Shown: positions 14,701-24,772, numbered from the stretch's first letter. The stretch: DNA of 38,426 bases from Branchiostoma floridae (GCF_000003815.2 NC_049984.1:19309309-19347734); one strand, 5' to 3'. Made by a program: numbers and translations. The notes: a model not told the origin generated them from the letters alone.

Positions 14701-17136
14701 CCTGTGTTCAAGGAGGTGCCTCGAGCAAGGGTTTGATGAAAGAGCTGGGCTGTCTACCTGGGCTGTCTACCTGGGCTGTCTACCTGGCCTGGCTATCAAG
14801 TCAGGCTACTCAAATCCCCCCATTCATAGCCCCATCATATGGCACTCAGCTGATTGACAGGCATAGTAATTGCTAATCTCCAACCTGCCAGTGACCTGAG
14901 GCTGGCCTGTCCATGTACACCACTGGCTGGGCTCTTGGGGAATGTGTCTGGGAACACAAGTACCAGCACTGTGTGTAGCAATAATTATGGGGACGTGTCC
15001 CAGATCCTAATTTTGAAGCTGTTTAGTCTTGTATTTCAGGACTACATGTATTCCTAAAAGCTGTTAGTCAGGACTATTCCTAAAATGAAGTATTTGCAAA
15101 GTAACAATGAGTATGACTCCGATTTCAAATGTTATATAAAACCTAGTCTAGAAGATACTCCTTTATCATTCTATTTTGTAAAAAGATTTTATAACGGTAA
15201 GGTTTTCTTGTAATTCCGGCAATATGGCATTACTAGTATATGTACTAGATTGGTCTGAAAATTGCAAGCTAGTTATTACTTAGTTAGTATTTTGTTTGTT
15301 CATATATGCCCCTGAGGTGAAATCTTGCCTGGCCAATCTTCTCGGACTCCTACCTTGTTGTGTTGGGTATATGTTTGACCTAGAAAACAGAGGTCCTAGG
15401 TTCATATCCTTTGGCATGTCACAAAAGCTGTGCTGGTAATACAGGACTTTCCCCAATCCATCCAATTGTACAAAGGAGTTGGAGAGATTATTGGCAGTGG
15501 AAGGAGAGGATTGGGCTCTGTCCTGGACACAAAAATTGTACAGTGGATAACAATTCACAGCCTCTAAAAGGCTATGTGACTACCGACAGGGTCCTCCCCA
15601 GAGGATGGAACAAGGGCGGCCCTCCATTATGTTCCTGGCCCAGCACCACGATAACGTTACTACTTTTAAAATTAAGTGTGTTTCTTCCTATTTTCTTGGT
15701 TAGGTTTGCTACAATTCATGACAATTCACAGATTTTTGTGCCAAGCGGTGTCACTTTTCCAATCAGCATTGGCTGCAAAAACTTGTGAATGGGCGATGAT
15801 CAAAACAATAGTCGTTTCACTATTGCTAAAGGAATTGCTATTATTCTTGGAGAACTTGACACCTTCTGTCATTGCAAAATGATCCCATTTTCATGAAAAC
15901 ACTTAAACAGTGTAAACGTGTTTACTTCACAATCTTTACACTTTACAGTGATCTCAACTTGTCAGAAAATAAGATTAGGTTTTCCAAAAAATAGTCATCT
16001 TACCGTCAGGTTATTTTTGCCAGTCTCTCCACTGTATACTAAAAAGTCTGGGGGGAAACCTGACCGAGATTGTATATGTCAATATGGCATACTAGTATAG
16101 AGAACAAGGAGGTACATGTAATTATACCCACCTTGGTCAGTACTTTAGCTTTACAGTGATTTATGCTCGTCTTTCTTGTTGTACGAGCTGAGATTTTCTG
16201 TCCTAGAAGATAGATATTCAATAAAGTAACAAATTTCACACATACACACATGCACACACACACACACACACACAGAGTGCTGGTACTTGTGTTCCTGCAA
16301 GGAATGCCTCCCAGACACATTCCCGAAGGGCCCAGCCAGTGGTGCACATGGACAGGCCAGCCTCAGGTCACTGGCAGGTTGGAGATTAGCAATTACTATG
16401 CCTGTCAATCAGTTGAGTGCCATATGATGGGGCTATGAATGGGGGGATCTGAGTAGCCTGACGTGATAGCCAGGCCAGGTAGACAGCCCAGGTAGACAGC
16501 CCAGCTCTTTCATCGAACCCCCTCGAGCAATTGTAAAAAAGCCTCACTACTCAGATTGGGTGCCTACTGGCTGCAATAATACGCCAGGTGCATATAAATA
16601 TTACAAAATATGCTGATGCTCGTGCTTGAACCAATACCGAACATACCTTCAAGTCTCATTTTGCTCCTTCCAATGCACTTGGATCCTGTTCCCATGGCAA
16701 CCACATCCAGACTCCCATCCTCATCTACATGACAACATTATAGATGGTTACTAGTGAGTAACAAACTAAGGCCATATACTAAGGGATAATCCGATGAGCA
16801 AGTTATAGATTCTCTTGTGCTCCTATATTTCTTTAAACTGATTTGTGATATAGATTAATTCCATTCACTGTAACTCGCTGCGCGTAAATCGAGATTATGG
16901 GATAAAATGACGTCAAAATTTATACCTAGCTGATGCAAAAATCATATAATTATTCTGTAATGCTCAGCATTTGCCCAGGCCCTCCAACTGAAAAACCAAC
17001 CTTGTTTGAGTACAGTCGCCATGAGAGTCCATTCTCTCCCCTCTACAGGCTTGCCTTTCTTTGGTAACCTCCTCACGTAGTGTTCACACGATAGGGAAGC
17101 TATTCTGTCTGCAAAATTGTCAGGTAGTCGGTCCAT
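8778..17136 (-). CDS. ADAT1: ADAT1, tRNA-specific adenosine deaminase 1 (9 exons, 495 aa)
   Basis: Exons in transcript order on - are 17136-17001, 16724-16647, 14105-14051, 13414-13284, 12621-12039, 11405-11218, 10442-10343, 9928-9842 and 8907-8778. All junctions are GT..AG, phases agree throughout, and 1488 nt give 495 aa plus stop (human about 502). The start is [15 protein letters not shown], followed by LPKKGKP and EWTLMATV. Zinc-deaminase residues are visible: HAE at 79-81 in [16 protein letters not shown] at 133-136 (codon 134 split between exons 4 and 5), and the third Cys at 294 in [24 protein letters not shown] and [15 protein letters not shown] are further family marks. By family knowledge the enzyme deaminates A37 to inosine in eukaryotic tRNA-Ala. 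Residues of about 140-240 (exon 5) are Lys/Glu-rich and low in complexity, as expected for the variable insert. The frame is intact, so the gene is probably functional. Confidence 0.96.
8955..9262. repeat. MITE-like element in ADAT1 intron 8
   Basis: The ends are inverted repeats: GTTCTAGCCAGCAT (8958-8971) and its reverse complement (9247-9260). The inside holds a GGGGTCCCGGAGCATG-type palindromic motif. There is no coding potential. Confidence 0.7.
10008..10076. repeat. Three exact copies of a 23-bp tandem repeat
   Basis: The unit begins CAAGTTTCTACTGATCAAG and repeats at 10008, 10031 and 10054 in ADAT1 intron 7. A related motif, CAAGTTTCTACTGAT, recurs near 18219. Confidence 0.9.
10572..10680. 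repeat. Short MITE with GTACTGTAAA ends
   Basis: GTACTGTAAA (10572-10581) and TTTACAGTAC (10671-10680) are exact inverted repeats. Inside, CGCGGGGA and TCCCCGCG also pair. It lies in ADAT1 intron 6 and belongs with the 3348-3557 element by its TACTGTAA end. Confidence 0.75.
10830..10976 (+). mobile_element. 3' tail of a truncated retroposon (LINE/SINE)
   Basis: AGCCTCTGAAGAGGCT (about 10926-10941) forms a 6-bp stem with a 4-nt loop. It is followed by ATCAAAATAAACTC and a short repeated AAACTC-type tail. This is the usual 3' architecture of L2/CR1-like elements and their SINE partners. The 5' limit is not visible, and the family is not identified. Confidence 0.5.
11371..11490 (-). repeat. Tandem duplication of the ADAT1 exon 6 splice acceptor
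   Basis: A segment of about 60 bp that contains the exon 6 acceptor and the first coding bases (11371-11432) is repeated just upstream in the transcript (11433-11490). The second copy keeps a CTACAG|ATGT acceptor at 11464. A third, weaker copy lies at 11786-11840. Splicing to the 11464 copy would add 59 nt and break the frame, so the 11405 site is taken as real. Confidence 0.7.
11568..11719. repeat. Foldback MITE with about 60-bp arms, ADAT1 intron 5
   Basis: The left arm (AGTCCTCTGATC onward, 11568-11629) and right arm (about 11650-11719) are nearly reverse complements. They include AAGTTGAAATGACCCAAACC and CAGACCGGAAGTGTGA in both orientations. A TGACGTCA palindrome sits near the centre. 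Confidence 0.85.
12636..12780 (-). mobile_element. Truncated retroposon tail in ADAT1 intron 4
   Basis: Read on -, the segment ends TTGTCACATTTCTAATGAAT followed by an (AATA)n run with AATAAA hexamers. This is a LINE or SINE 3' end in the same orientation as ADAT1. Its AATAAA motifs could act as cryptic intronic poly(A) signals. Confidence 0.45.
13535..14034. mobile_element. Non-autonomous DNA transposon, about 500 bp, in ADAT1 intron 3
   Basis: The terminal inverted repeats are AGCCTGGGTACCATCC at the left (13535) and its near reverse complement GGTATCCAGGCT ending at 14034; similarity continues inward about 30 bp. Inside are four copies of a tandem unit of about 39 bp (13573-13725, repeating CAGTCGCTTCTC at 13590, 13629, 13668 and 13709) and a second inverted pair, GAGCGAATTAAGGAATG (about 13806) against its complement (about 13915-13932). 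There is no transposase ORF. The right end is 17 bp from the exon 3 donor at 14051. Confidence 0.65.
14413..14975 (+). mobile_element. SINE-like element with a tRNA-like head, interrupted by a foldback element
   Basis: The head contains GTGGCCAAGCGGTAAGC, close to a Pol III A box, and, about 35 nt on, GATCCAATTCC, a degraded B box. A foldback element (14479-14601) with ends AGCCTGGTATCC/GGATACCAGGCT follows. The body then continues through three copies of GGGCTGTCTACCT (from about 14746) to about 14975. The last 250 bp recur inverted at 16264-16528. It lies antisense in ADAT1 intron 2. Confidence 0.55.
14479..14601. repeat. Foldback element nested in the SINE-like repeat
   Basis: Two arms of about 58 bp are nearly perfect reverse complements around a 4-bp centre near 14538 (GCAAATACGCATTTGC). 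The ends, AGCCTGGTATCC, match the ends of the 13535-14034 transposon, so this may be a shorter relative. Confidence 0.8.
14976..16263. other. ADAT1 intron 2 interior
   Basis: No exon is seen. A weak SINE-like stretch lies at about 15300-15660, with a degraded B-box-like GGTCCTAGGTTCATATCC and an open frame at 15411-15788 with no recognisable domain. The segment is bounded by the two inverted SINE-like copies. Confidence 0.4.
16241..16275. repeat. CA-dinucleotide microsatellite
   Basis: This (CA)n tract, interrupted once by TG, abuts the end of the inverted SINE-like copy. Confidence 0.9.
16264..16528 (-). mobile_element. Second SINE-like copy, inverted relative to 14720-14975
   Basis: The reverse complement of this segment aligns along its whole length with 14720-14975, with scattered mismatches and one 14-bp indel. 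Both copies share, for example, CAACCTGCCAGTGACCTGAG and GGCACTCAACTGATTGACAG-like sequence. With its partner it can form a 250-bp duplex in ADAT1 pre-mRNA. Confidence 0.85.
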
Positions 17137-17417
17137 TGCGGGAGAGAAGAACTGTCCTGGAAAATATTTCACATCAACAAAATATTTCACGTGGTAGCCG
17201 CCATCTTGGGTCAGCGCCGGGAGGTTAACGACCTTAGGAACGTTGACCCCTGGTCAATGCACCTGTTCCATGATGTATATACAGCTTTCGTATTTTCAGA
17301 AACTTTGGGATTCGTTGCTATGTCGGTGTTCGCCTATATTTTAATACATGTATAATTTGTGCAAAACATGGATGTCACAGTGACAGCTCAATATGGCACC
17401 TGCTGTATAAAATACTG
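17137..17417 (-). promoter_or_regulatory. ADAT1 upstream and promoter region, duplicated at 24100-24357
   Basis: Immediately upstream of the ADAT1 start, the - strand carries AAGATGGCGGC (17197-17207 on +), a perfect YY1-type site, and an E-box CACGTG (17188-17193). No TATA box is seen. A TATA-less YY1 promoter fits a housekeeping RNA-modifying enzyme. Bases 17168-17417 recur at 24100-24357. The function is inferred from position and motifs. Confidence 0.5.
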
Positions 17418-18440
17418 TAGATGCATATTAAGTTCGCAAGGGTTTAATTTCGTGTTTGTGGGAAAGTGGGGTGTTCGCGGTGGTTTTGAGTTCGTTAACG
17501 TGAACGTTAACGGTAACGATATTTGTCCACTTAAAGTTCCTGCATTTTAGACCTTTTTGCCAGGTGCTTAGTACTCTCCAAGCAGTCAGGTTTGGCTTCG
17601 GCTATTTTTGACTTGTTTTAGGTGTTTTTGTCAGGTTTTCAATATTGTCCCATTCTCATCATGTCCCACAGCCCAAGAGAAATACAAATCCATCAAAAAA
17701 CGCCTAAAAACACGTAAAAACGGTCAGGGCCCAACCTCTGTTTGGAAGTTGGAGAGTAATACATTGTACATTCCCCAAATTTTTTTGAGGGTTGTAAAAC
17801 GGCCACCTTTTCCAGAAACCCTACGTTTTCTCGTTCTAAAGCGACAAAAGTAAAACTGGTTTACTTTGTAAAAAGATATGACATGTTGTTTTAGAAGTTT
17901 GAAGTGTTGTTAGTTGCCGTAACGTTAACATAATTTTAATAATCTAGACGATAATATGTTCCAGCTGTGCGTCACCTGTTGTGGAACAGACGAGCAGGAC
18001 CGTGGCAGGCAAAGGCCACACACGTACACCAAGCTGCCCAAACTACACCGCCCCCCCTCCTCCTGTCGTCAGCTTATATCCCCACATGGACCTGCTGCAA
18101 ACCCGGAAGGGATTCTGTAGAGTATTACGACGAATTCGAAGGTTCGCAATTCTGGCGGTCGTAGACTTGAGTATTATTAGGCCTGCTGTCATCCACTGTT
18201 GCAAGCCGCCATGACGCACCGCAAGTTTCTACTGATAGCACGTCCAAATCAAGTTCCTCCTTCTTAAATCTTCCTAGAGTGATATATAAGGGTCTATGCT
18301 AGTCGAGAAAATAGTACTGTGAGTTCGAACGTGGTTGTAATCGTAGTTACCGGTAATCCGTGTTTAGATCCAGCCGCCCTCCCCACGTCTCCAGTTCAAA
18401 CTCTTCTCGCCAGGCGGCCACTTGCATTATCAATGAGTGA
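17418..18440. other. Intergenic DNA between ADAT1 and the repeat-rich region
   Basis: 17412-17550 looks like a diverged TACTGTA-type MITE with TTCGCGGTGG and ACGTTAACG motifs. The 54-codon frame at 17956-18120 (Cys- and Pro-rich) has no usable splice donor or family likeness. Nothing else is recognised. Confidence 0.4.
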
Positions 18441-18442
18441 AT

Positions 18443-18497
18443 GCCGGTGAAGACCTTTATTGTACATACATACCCACTGGGTTCAGTACAGGTCGCA
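18443..18497 (-). mobile_element. 3' tail of a LINE related to the 30-34 kb element
   Basis: On - it reads GACCTGTACTGAACCCAGTG, then GGG, then TGTACAATAAAGGTCTTC. It shares the GACCTGTAC..GTACAATAAAGGTCTT frame of the tails at about 34162-34200 and 25170-25207, but its hairpin (CCCAGTGGG) is different. It explains part of a 95-codon open frame on - (18347-18634), which is therefore not called a gene. Confidence 0.55.
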
Positions 18498-18780
18498 ACA
18501 AAAGATACATGGAATATATACAGTGGTGAGTATCGTGACGTCACGTGTTGCCTGCCACCAAGGTAAATTTCCTCCAGCTTATTTCCTATGTCGGTCAATT
18601 CATCATATACAACTCCTTTAAAAAACAATATCATATAGTCCTGAAGCAGTTATAACGCTAGCTTGATTGCTAATACTATTACCATTCGTAAGATAGATCA
18701 GTGTCTTAGATTTTTAGATATTAACTGTTAGCAATTTTTAAAACTGTTTTGTATGTGCAAGTTGCCCCATTGTATCCTTT

Positions 18781-19007
18781 ATACCCCTGTCACATCATCC
18801 ACGATCTTCGGGCGCATCGATGGAAGATCGGCCATATTCAAGATCGACAGAGGGTTACACGTATTTTTCACCTGAAACCATATATTATAATCCATACTTT
18901 GTACCTTGTACAATTGTTGTGCAATGAAGTTATTATTATAAGCAAGGCTCGGGCGATTTCCGCAGAATCGCCGTCCGATCGATTTTCGCCAAATGTGACA
19001 GGGGTAT
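18781..19007. repeat. MITE with 15-bp terminal inverted repeats
   Basis: ATACCCCTGTCACAT at 18781 and its exact complement ending at 19007 bound 227 bp without coding capacity. GATCTTCGGGCG- and CGATCGATTTTCG-like motifs lie just inside. Confidence 0.8.
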
Positions 19008-19126
19008 TACAGTTGCCGTGCAATAAAGTTCTAAGTCTATTTCCTCAAATGACGCTGAACGCTTTTCTTATCTAGTTAGAGTTTATACTTATACCAAGGA
19101 GTTTGTGTAACCTTCCTTATACTACC

Positions 19127-19161
19127 AAGGAGCTTTTATCAAGTCTTGATAAAAGCTCCTT
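19127..19161. repeat. Perfect 17-bp-arm palindrome with one-base centre
   Basis: AAGGAGCTTTTATCAAG, a single T, then the exact reverse complement. A partial copy of the outer motif (CCAAGGAGTTT) lies just to the left at 19094-19104. Confidence 0.9.
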
Positions 19162-20715
19162 GCTTATACCGTGTTATAGTTAACTATTATATATCGATAT
19201 CACACTAGCTGAAGCTCTGGAGACAAACATGCGATTTGATAAAGAAACAGCCAGGTGGATGCAGAATTCACAAGACATCAAACCTATGGGAAGAGCGACT
19301 AAAGTGTTTCCTGGATGAATAAAGGTAATCACATTGTTGTATTTTTTTCATGAAAGGGAGATGTTTGTAATTGCAATTGTTATCTTGTTATCGTTCATCC
19401 ATTCATTCTGCCGTAAAAGTCCAGAGACGTACCACAAAATACAGTCAGTCTTAACTGAATAGACTAATATGCTGCCCTCTCTTACGTCTTACTGAAGAGA
19501 ATTATTACACTGTGACGGAGGGTAACCTCCGACGACAGAGTATTGTTGTTGGACGATGTGATGAGGGTCACCTGTTCCATTTGCCGCATTCGCCATGTGA
19601 TATAAATTAGTTTGGCGTTTCATCTGCACGCAATTGTAATATATTAAATATATAATGCACATTGTTTACATTCACGGTAGCTGCTTTTATAATCAATGTA
19701 ATAATTTCAGGAATTACCCCAACGTTCTTCGGTAAAATGGTCCAGGTCTGCGTTTAATATCTCCGCGCGTTAGGCCTTCTGGTCTTTTTGTGCGTTGTTC
19801 TTCTCCAGATATTCCTGGATGTTTGCAATCTAGTCGTGGCCTAACCGCTAACCTTTCGTAAGCCCGGTGTAGGGTGGTACCTTTATCCTATAAAGACTCG
19901 GCTTTTTTTGGTCATCCCTGGGCGTTTCACTTAAAGGTTTGCTACGAAAATGTAACAACAAGTGCAGATAACGGAATGATAATGTTTGTTACAACTTGTG
20001 GTCTCAGAACACAGTTTTTCGCGATCGCCTATGGGGATTTACATGGTTAAGGACCCTAAAATGAGGTGGTTCGACGACTCAAAACCTATAGTAGGGTGCA
20101 TCTAGATACAATTTACAAGAATTTAGTATGTTGAATTTGAGGGTACAACCTACAAAATATCTGAAAATGAGCATAGCTTTGCCGGCTCGTTTTTCCATAA
20201 AAGACACTTTGATTTGACCCCCAGCGGAGGTCATGGAACTGCAGGAGACGAACAGGAAGTGCCGGTAACAGTATCAAGGCGCAAATTCCCGCCGGCCGAA
20301 GATGAGCAACGTAATCCAACTTATACGGTGTCAACACCGATATATTCCTCTACCATTCACCACAGATTCCACCTCGCTGTGGTACACGTAAGAATAACTA
20401 CGGCCTTTGCAAGTACAGCGGTGCACTATTTTAACCCGAACTACTTTTGGGGATAAATTCTGTGTTATAAGACCTTGTGTTGCCAAAAGCAACATCAATG
20501 ACGTCAAAATGACGGCATAAAATGACGTCATGCACACGTAAGATACTAGTTGGGCCCCGCCATATTCTATCCAACACCAAATTTCAAAAATATTTTTTTG
20601 CAACAAATAGTCACAAAAGGCAACGGAAATATACATGCATTCATTTATATGTTTTTAAATGAAAAATTCCAGAAAGTTAAAAAATCTATGGGATAATAAG
20701 CTAGTTATTCTTGAT
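19162..20715. other. Intergenic DNA left of the satellite
   Basis: No gene is recognised. Short open frames (20113-20337 -, 20214-20456 +, 20331-20636 -) have no domain signature. Three TGACGTCA/TGACGTCAT-type sites cluster at 20498-20530. Confidence 0.4.
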
Positions 20716-23700
20716 CTTGTTATGGTTGGAAAGGTCCCTTAGTAAGGAATCGAAAGATGAAAACCGCAAAATGTTCGGATACTTCCTTCTCGAGATATTC
20801 TTGAGTATACAGACCCTGTTTAGGCGCAACCGCTAGCTCCTTCTTTGAAACACCGCTTTGTCATGGCACCGGGTAGAGGGGTGACATGATAACGAGATTG
20901 TAGCTTAGGCTTTAAGTTCCGGCCTGGCAAACTTGTTATGGTTGGAAAGGTCCTTTAGTAAGGAATCGAAAGATGAAAACCGCAAAATGTTCGGATACTT
21001 CCTTCTCGAGATATTCTTGAGTATACAGACCCTGTTTAGGCGCAACCGCTAGCTCCTTCTTTGAAACACCGCTTTGTCACGGCACCGGGTAGAGGGGTGA
21101 CATGATAACGAGATTGTAGCTTAGGCTTTAAGTTCCGGCCTGGCAAACTTGTTATGGTTGGAAAGGTCCCTTAGTAAGGAATCGACCGATGAAAAGCCGC
21201 AAAATGTTGGGATACTTCCTTCTCGAGACATTCTTATGTATACAGACCCTGTTTAGGCGCAACCGCTAGCTCCTTCTTTGAAACACCGCTTTGTCACGGC
21301 ACCGGGTAGAGGGGTGACATGATAACGAGATTGTAGCTTAGGCTTTAAGTTCCGGCCTGGCAAACTTGTTATGGTTGGAAAGGTCCCTTAGTAAGGAATC
21401 GAAAGATGAAAACCGCAAAATGTTCGGATACTTCCTTCTCGAGATATTCTTGAGTATACAGACCCTGTTTAGGCGCAACCGCTAGCTCCTTCTTTGAAAC
21501 ACCGCTTTGTCACGGCACCGGGTAGAGGGGTGACATGATAACGAGATTGTAGCTTAGGCTTTAAGTTCCGGCCTGGCAAACTTGGTATGGTTGGAAAGGT
21601 CGCTTAGTAAGGAATCGAAAGATGAAAACCGCAAAATGTTCGGATACTTCCTTCTCGAGATATTCTTGAGTATACAGACCCTGTTTAGGCGCAACCGCTA
21701 GCTCCTTCTTTGAAACACCGCTTTGTCACGGCACCGGGTAGAGGGGTGACATGATAACGAGATTGTAGCTTAGGCTTTAAGTTCCGGCCTGGCAAACTTG
21801 GTATGGTTGGAAAGGTCGCTTAGTAAGGAATCGAAAGATGAAAACCGCAAAATGTTCGGATACTTCCTTCTCGAGATATTCTTGAGTATACAGACCCTGT
21901 TTAGGCGCAACCGCTAGCTCCTTCTTTGAAACACCGCTTTGTCACGGCACCGGGTAGAGGGGTGACATGATAACGAGATTGTAGCTTAGGCTTTAAGTTC
22001 CGGCCTGACAAACTTGGTATGCTTGGAAAGGTCTCTTAGTAAGGAATCGAAAGATGAAAACCGCAAAATGTTCGGATACTTCCTTCTCGAGATATTCTTG
22101 AGTATACAGACCCTGTTTAGGCGCAACCGCTAGCTCCTTCTTTGAAACACCGCTTTGTCACGGCACCGGGTAGAGGGGTGACATGATAACGAGATTGTAG
22201 CTTAGGCTTTAAGTTCCGGCCTGGCAAACTTGGTGTGGTTGGAAAGGTCGCTTAGTAAGGAATCGAAAGATGAAAACCGCAAAATGTTCGGATACTTCCT
22301 TCTCGAGATATTCTTGAGTATACAGACCCTGTTTAGGCGCAACCGCTAGCTCCTTCTTTGAAATACCGCTTTGTCACGGCACCGGGTAGAGGGGTGACTT
22401 AATAACGAGATTGTAGCTTAGGCTTTAAGTTCCGGCCTGGCAAACTTGGTATGGTTGGAAAGGTCCCTTAGTAAGGAATCGAAAGATGAAAACCGCAAAA
22501 TATTCGGATACTTGCTTCTCGAGATATTCTTGAATATACAGACCCTGTTTAGGCGCAACCGCTAGCTCCTTTTTTGAAATACCGCTTTGTCACGGCACCG
22601 GGTAGAGGGGTGACTTAATAACGAGATTGTAGCTTAGGCTTTAAGTTCCGGCCTGGCAAACTTGGTATGGTTGGAAAGGTCCCTTAGTAAGGAATCGAAA
22701 GATGAAAACCGCAAAATATTCGGATACTTGCTTCTCGAGATATTCTTGAATATACAGACCCTGTTTAGGCGCAACCGCTAGCTCCTTTTTTGAAACACCG
22801 CTTTGTCACGGCACCGGGTAGAGGGGTGACTTAATAACGAGATTGTAGCTTAGGCTTTAAGTTCCGGCTAGGCAAACTTGGTATGGTTGGAAAGGTCTCT
22901 TAGTAAGGAATCGAAAGATGGAAACCGCAAAATATTTGGATACTTTCTTCTCGAGATATTCTTGAGTACACAGACCCTGTTTAGGCGCAACCGCTAGCTC
23001 CTTTTTTGAAACACCCCTTTGTCACGGCACCGGGTAGAGGGGTAACTTAATAACGAGATTGTAGCTTAGGCGTTAAGTTCCGGCCTGGGAAACTTGGTAT
23101 GGTTGGAAAGGTCCCTTAGTAAGGAATCGAAAGATGAAAACCGCAAAATGTTCGGATACTTTCTTCTCGAGATATTCATGAGTATACAGATCCTGTTTAG
23201 GCGCAACCGCTAGCTCCTTTTTTGAAACACCGCTTTGTCACGGCACCGGGTAGAGGGGTGACTTAATAACGAAACGAGATTGTAGCTTAGGCGTTAAGTT
23301 CCGGCCTGGCAAACTTGGTATGGTTGGAAAGGTCCCTTAGTAAGGAATCGAAAGATGAAAACCGCAAAATGTTCGGATACTTTCTTCTCGAGATATTCTT
23401 GAGTACACAGACCCTGTTTAGGCGCAACCGCTAGCTCTTTTTTTGAAATACCGCTTTGTCACGGCACCGGGTAGAGGGGTGACTTAATAACGAGATTGTA
23501 GCTTAGGCTTTAAGTTCCGGCCTGTCATCTTTGGTATGGTTGGAAAGGTCCCTTAGTAAGGAATCGAAAGATGAAAACCGCAAAATATTCGGATACTTCC
23601 TTCTCGAGATATTCTTGAGTACACAGACCCTGTTTAGGCGCAACCGCTAGCTCCTTTTTTGAAACACCGCTTTGTCACGGCACCGGGTAGAGGGGTGACT

Positions 23701-23745
23701 TAATAACGAGATTGTAGCTTAGGCTTTAAGTTCCGGCTAGGCAAA
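20716..23745. repeat. Tandem satellite array, 14 copies of a 216-bp unit
   Basis: Units start CTTGTTATGG or CTTGGTATGG at 20716, 20932, 21148, 21365, 21581, 21797, 22013, 22229, 22445, 22661, 22877, 23093, 23314 and 23530. The spacing is 216 bp, except one 217 and one 221 (a 5-bp duplication, ACGAA). No ORF spans a unit. Units 1-7 carry GTGACATGATAACG; units 8-14 carry GTGACTTAATAACG or a close variant. Units 1-8 have CTCCTTCTTTG; units 9-14 have a T-run there. The array is thus two subfamilies, with unit 8 a hybrid. No tRNA, 5S or snRNA likeness was found. Confidence 0.95.
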
Positions 23746-24099
23746 CTTGGACTTAACGTATCTGTGTAGCGTATTCCGTTATAAAATCACCACTGAGGCT
23801 GTTATAAGTGATGTAAGAAGTTTATTACGTTTGGAGCTAGCCCCAGGCATTTGAGTAATCGTGTTATTGTGTCATACATGTAGCCTAAGATGTCACCAAT
23901 AATAACAACAACTTATGATCACATCGATATTCAATATTTCTAAGCAGATACAAGGATAGGAGATTGCTATGTTCACATGCCCCCTTTATCGTGTCTTGAT
24001 AATAGTCTGATAGAAAATCCTAAAGCACATTAGGCTTTTTCCACCAAACATATGTTGAAAATTACAAAATAATCTTGAACAAGAAGCGAAGGTACACAC
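23746..24099. other. Spacer right of the satellite
   Basis: AT-rich single-copy-looking DNA with no gene recognised. Confidence 0.4.
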
Positions 24100-24357
24100 T
24101 TCACATCAACAAAATACTTCACGTGGTAGGCGCCATCTTGTGTCAGCGCCGGGAGGTTAACGACCTTGGGAACGTTGACCCCTGGTCAATGCACCTGTTC
24201 CATGATGTATGTACAGCTTTCGTATTTTCAGAAACTTTGGGATTTGTTGCTATATCGATGTTCACCTATATTCTAATACATGTATTATTTGTGCTAAAAC
24301 ATGAATGTCACAGACCCAATACCAGTGCCAATATGGCACCTGCTGTATGAAATACTG
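24100..24357. repeat. Second copy of the ADAT1 upstream segment
   Basis: It aligns end to end and in the same orientation with 17168-17417, at roughly 90 percent by eye. It includes the CACGTGGTAG-GCCATCTTG core, but the YY1 core here reads GCGCCATCTTG. One internal indel of about 16 bp (ACCCAATACCAGTGCC) distinguishes the copies. The 91-codon frame across it (24075-24350) is a by-product and is not called a gene. Confidence 0.85.
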
Positions 24358-24378
24358 GGTCAGCTGGCCATGGCAATA

Positions 24379-24587
24379 GCCTAATTCGCAGACTTTCGAA
24401 GCTGTGTTGTTTATTTTTGTTGGGGCCGCACTGATTCGCGATTTCTAACTTTGGTGGTAACGTTTTAACTCCTTCCCCCGACCAACTCCCTTCTTTGGCA
24501 TAAAGAAACTTAGCCCGTGTTAAAAGATCCCGAATCAGTGCTCCCCAAAAATAAACAACACCGCTCCGAGAGCCTGCGAAGGAGGCC
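24379..24587. repeat. Foldback element upstream of the membrane-protein gene
   Basis: The left part holds TTCGCAG..TGTTGTTTATTTTTG..GCACTGATTCG. The right part holds the reverse complement of each block in order. The arms are about 55 bp and the spacer about 80 bp. Confidence 0.75.
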
Positions 24588-24772
24588 TAGTCTAAGCTGG
24601 TAAGGGGCGCGTGATGTTTGACTGATGTTGACAATTCGGCCTTAAGTAAACGTCACGCACTCTAAACTCTACCCACAATACCTCTTGTTGAGATCAAGCA
24701 CACTGCTACGTTTGTGAACTTGTGAAGTCCTGTCTTGAGTCAGTTCTTAAACGTTAAGTTGAGACGATATCC

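Noticed and set aside
15411-15788. 125-codon + frame in ADAT1 intron 2
   Set aside because: There is no domain, it lies antisense in an intron, and it overlaps SINE-like sequence with a B-box-like motif.
17956-18120. 54-codon Cys/Pro-rich frame starting MFQLCVTCCGTDEQD
   Set aside because: It has a possible palmitoylated N-terminus in style, but no usable donor, no family likeness and no promoter evidence.
18347-18634. 95-codon - frame that looks protein-like
   Set aside because: Its middle is the non-coding 3' tail of a LINE, including AATAAAGG.
20716-23745. Satellite as an RNA gene cluster (5S, tRNA or snRNA)
   Set aside because: The unit does not resemble 5S rRNA. A-box-like and B-box-like words occur but on opposite strands, and no cloverleaf or Sm site is apparent.
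20716-23745. Satellite as a CRISPR-like or coding repeat
   Set aside because: Units are contiguous with no variable spacers, and stops occur in all frames.
24075-24350. 91-codon + frame over the duplicated promoter segment
   Set aside because: The homologous segment at 17168 does not keep the frame, so the frame is incidental.
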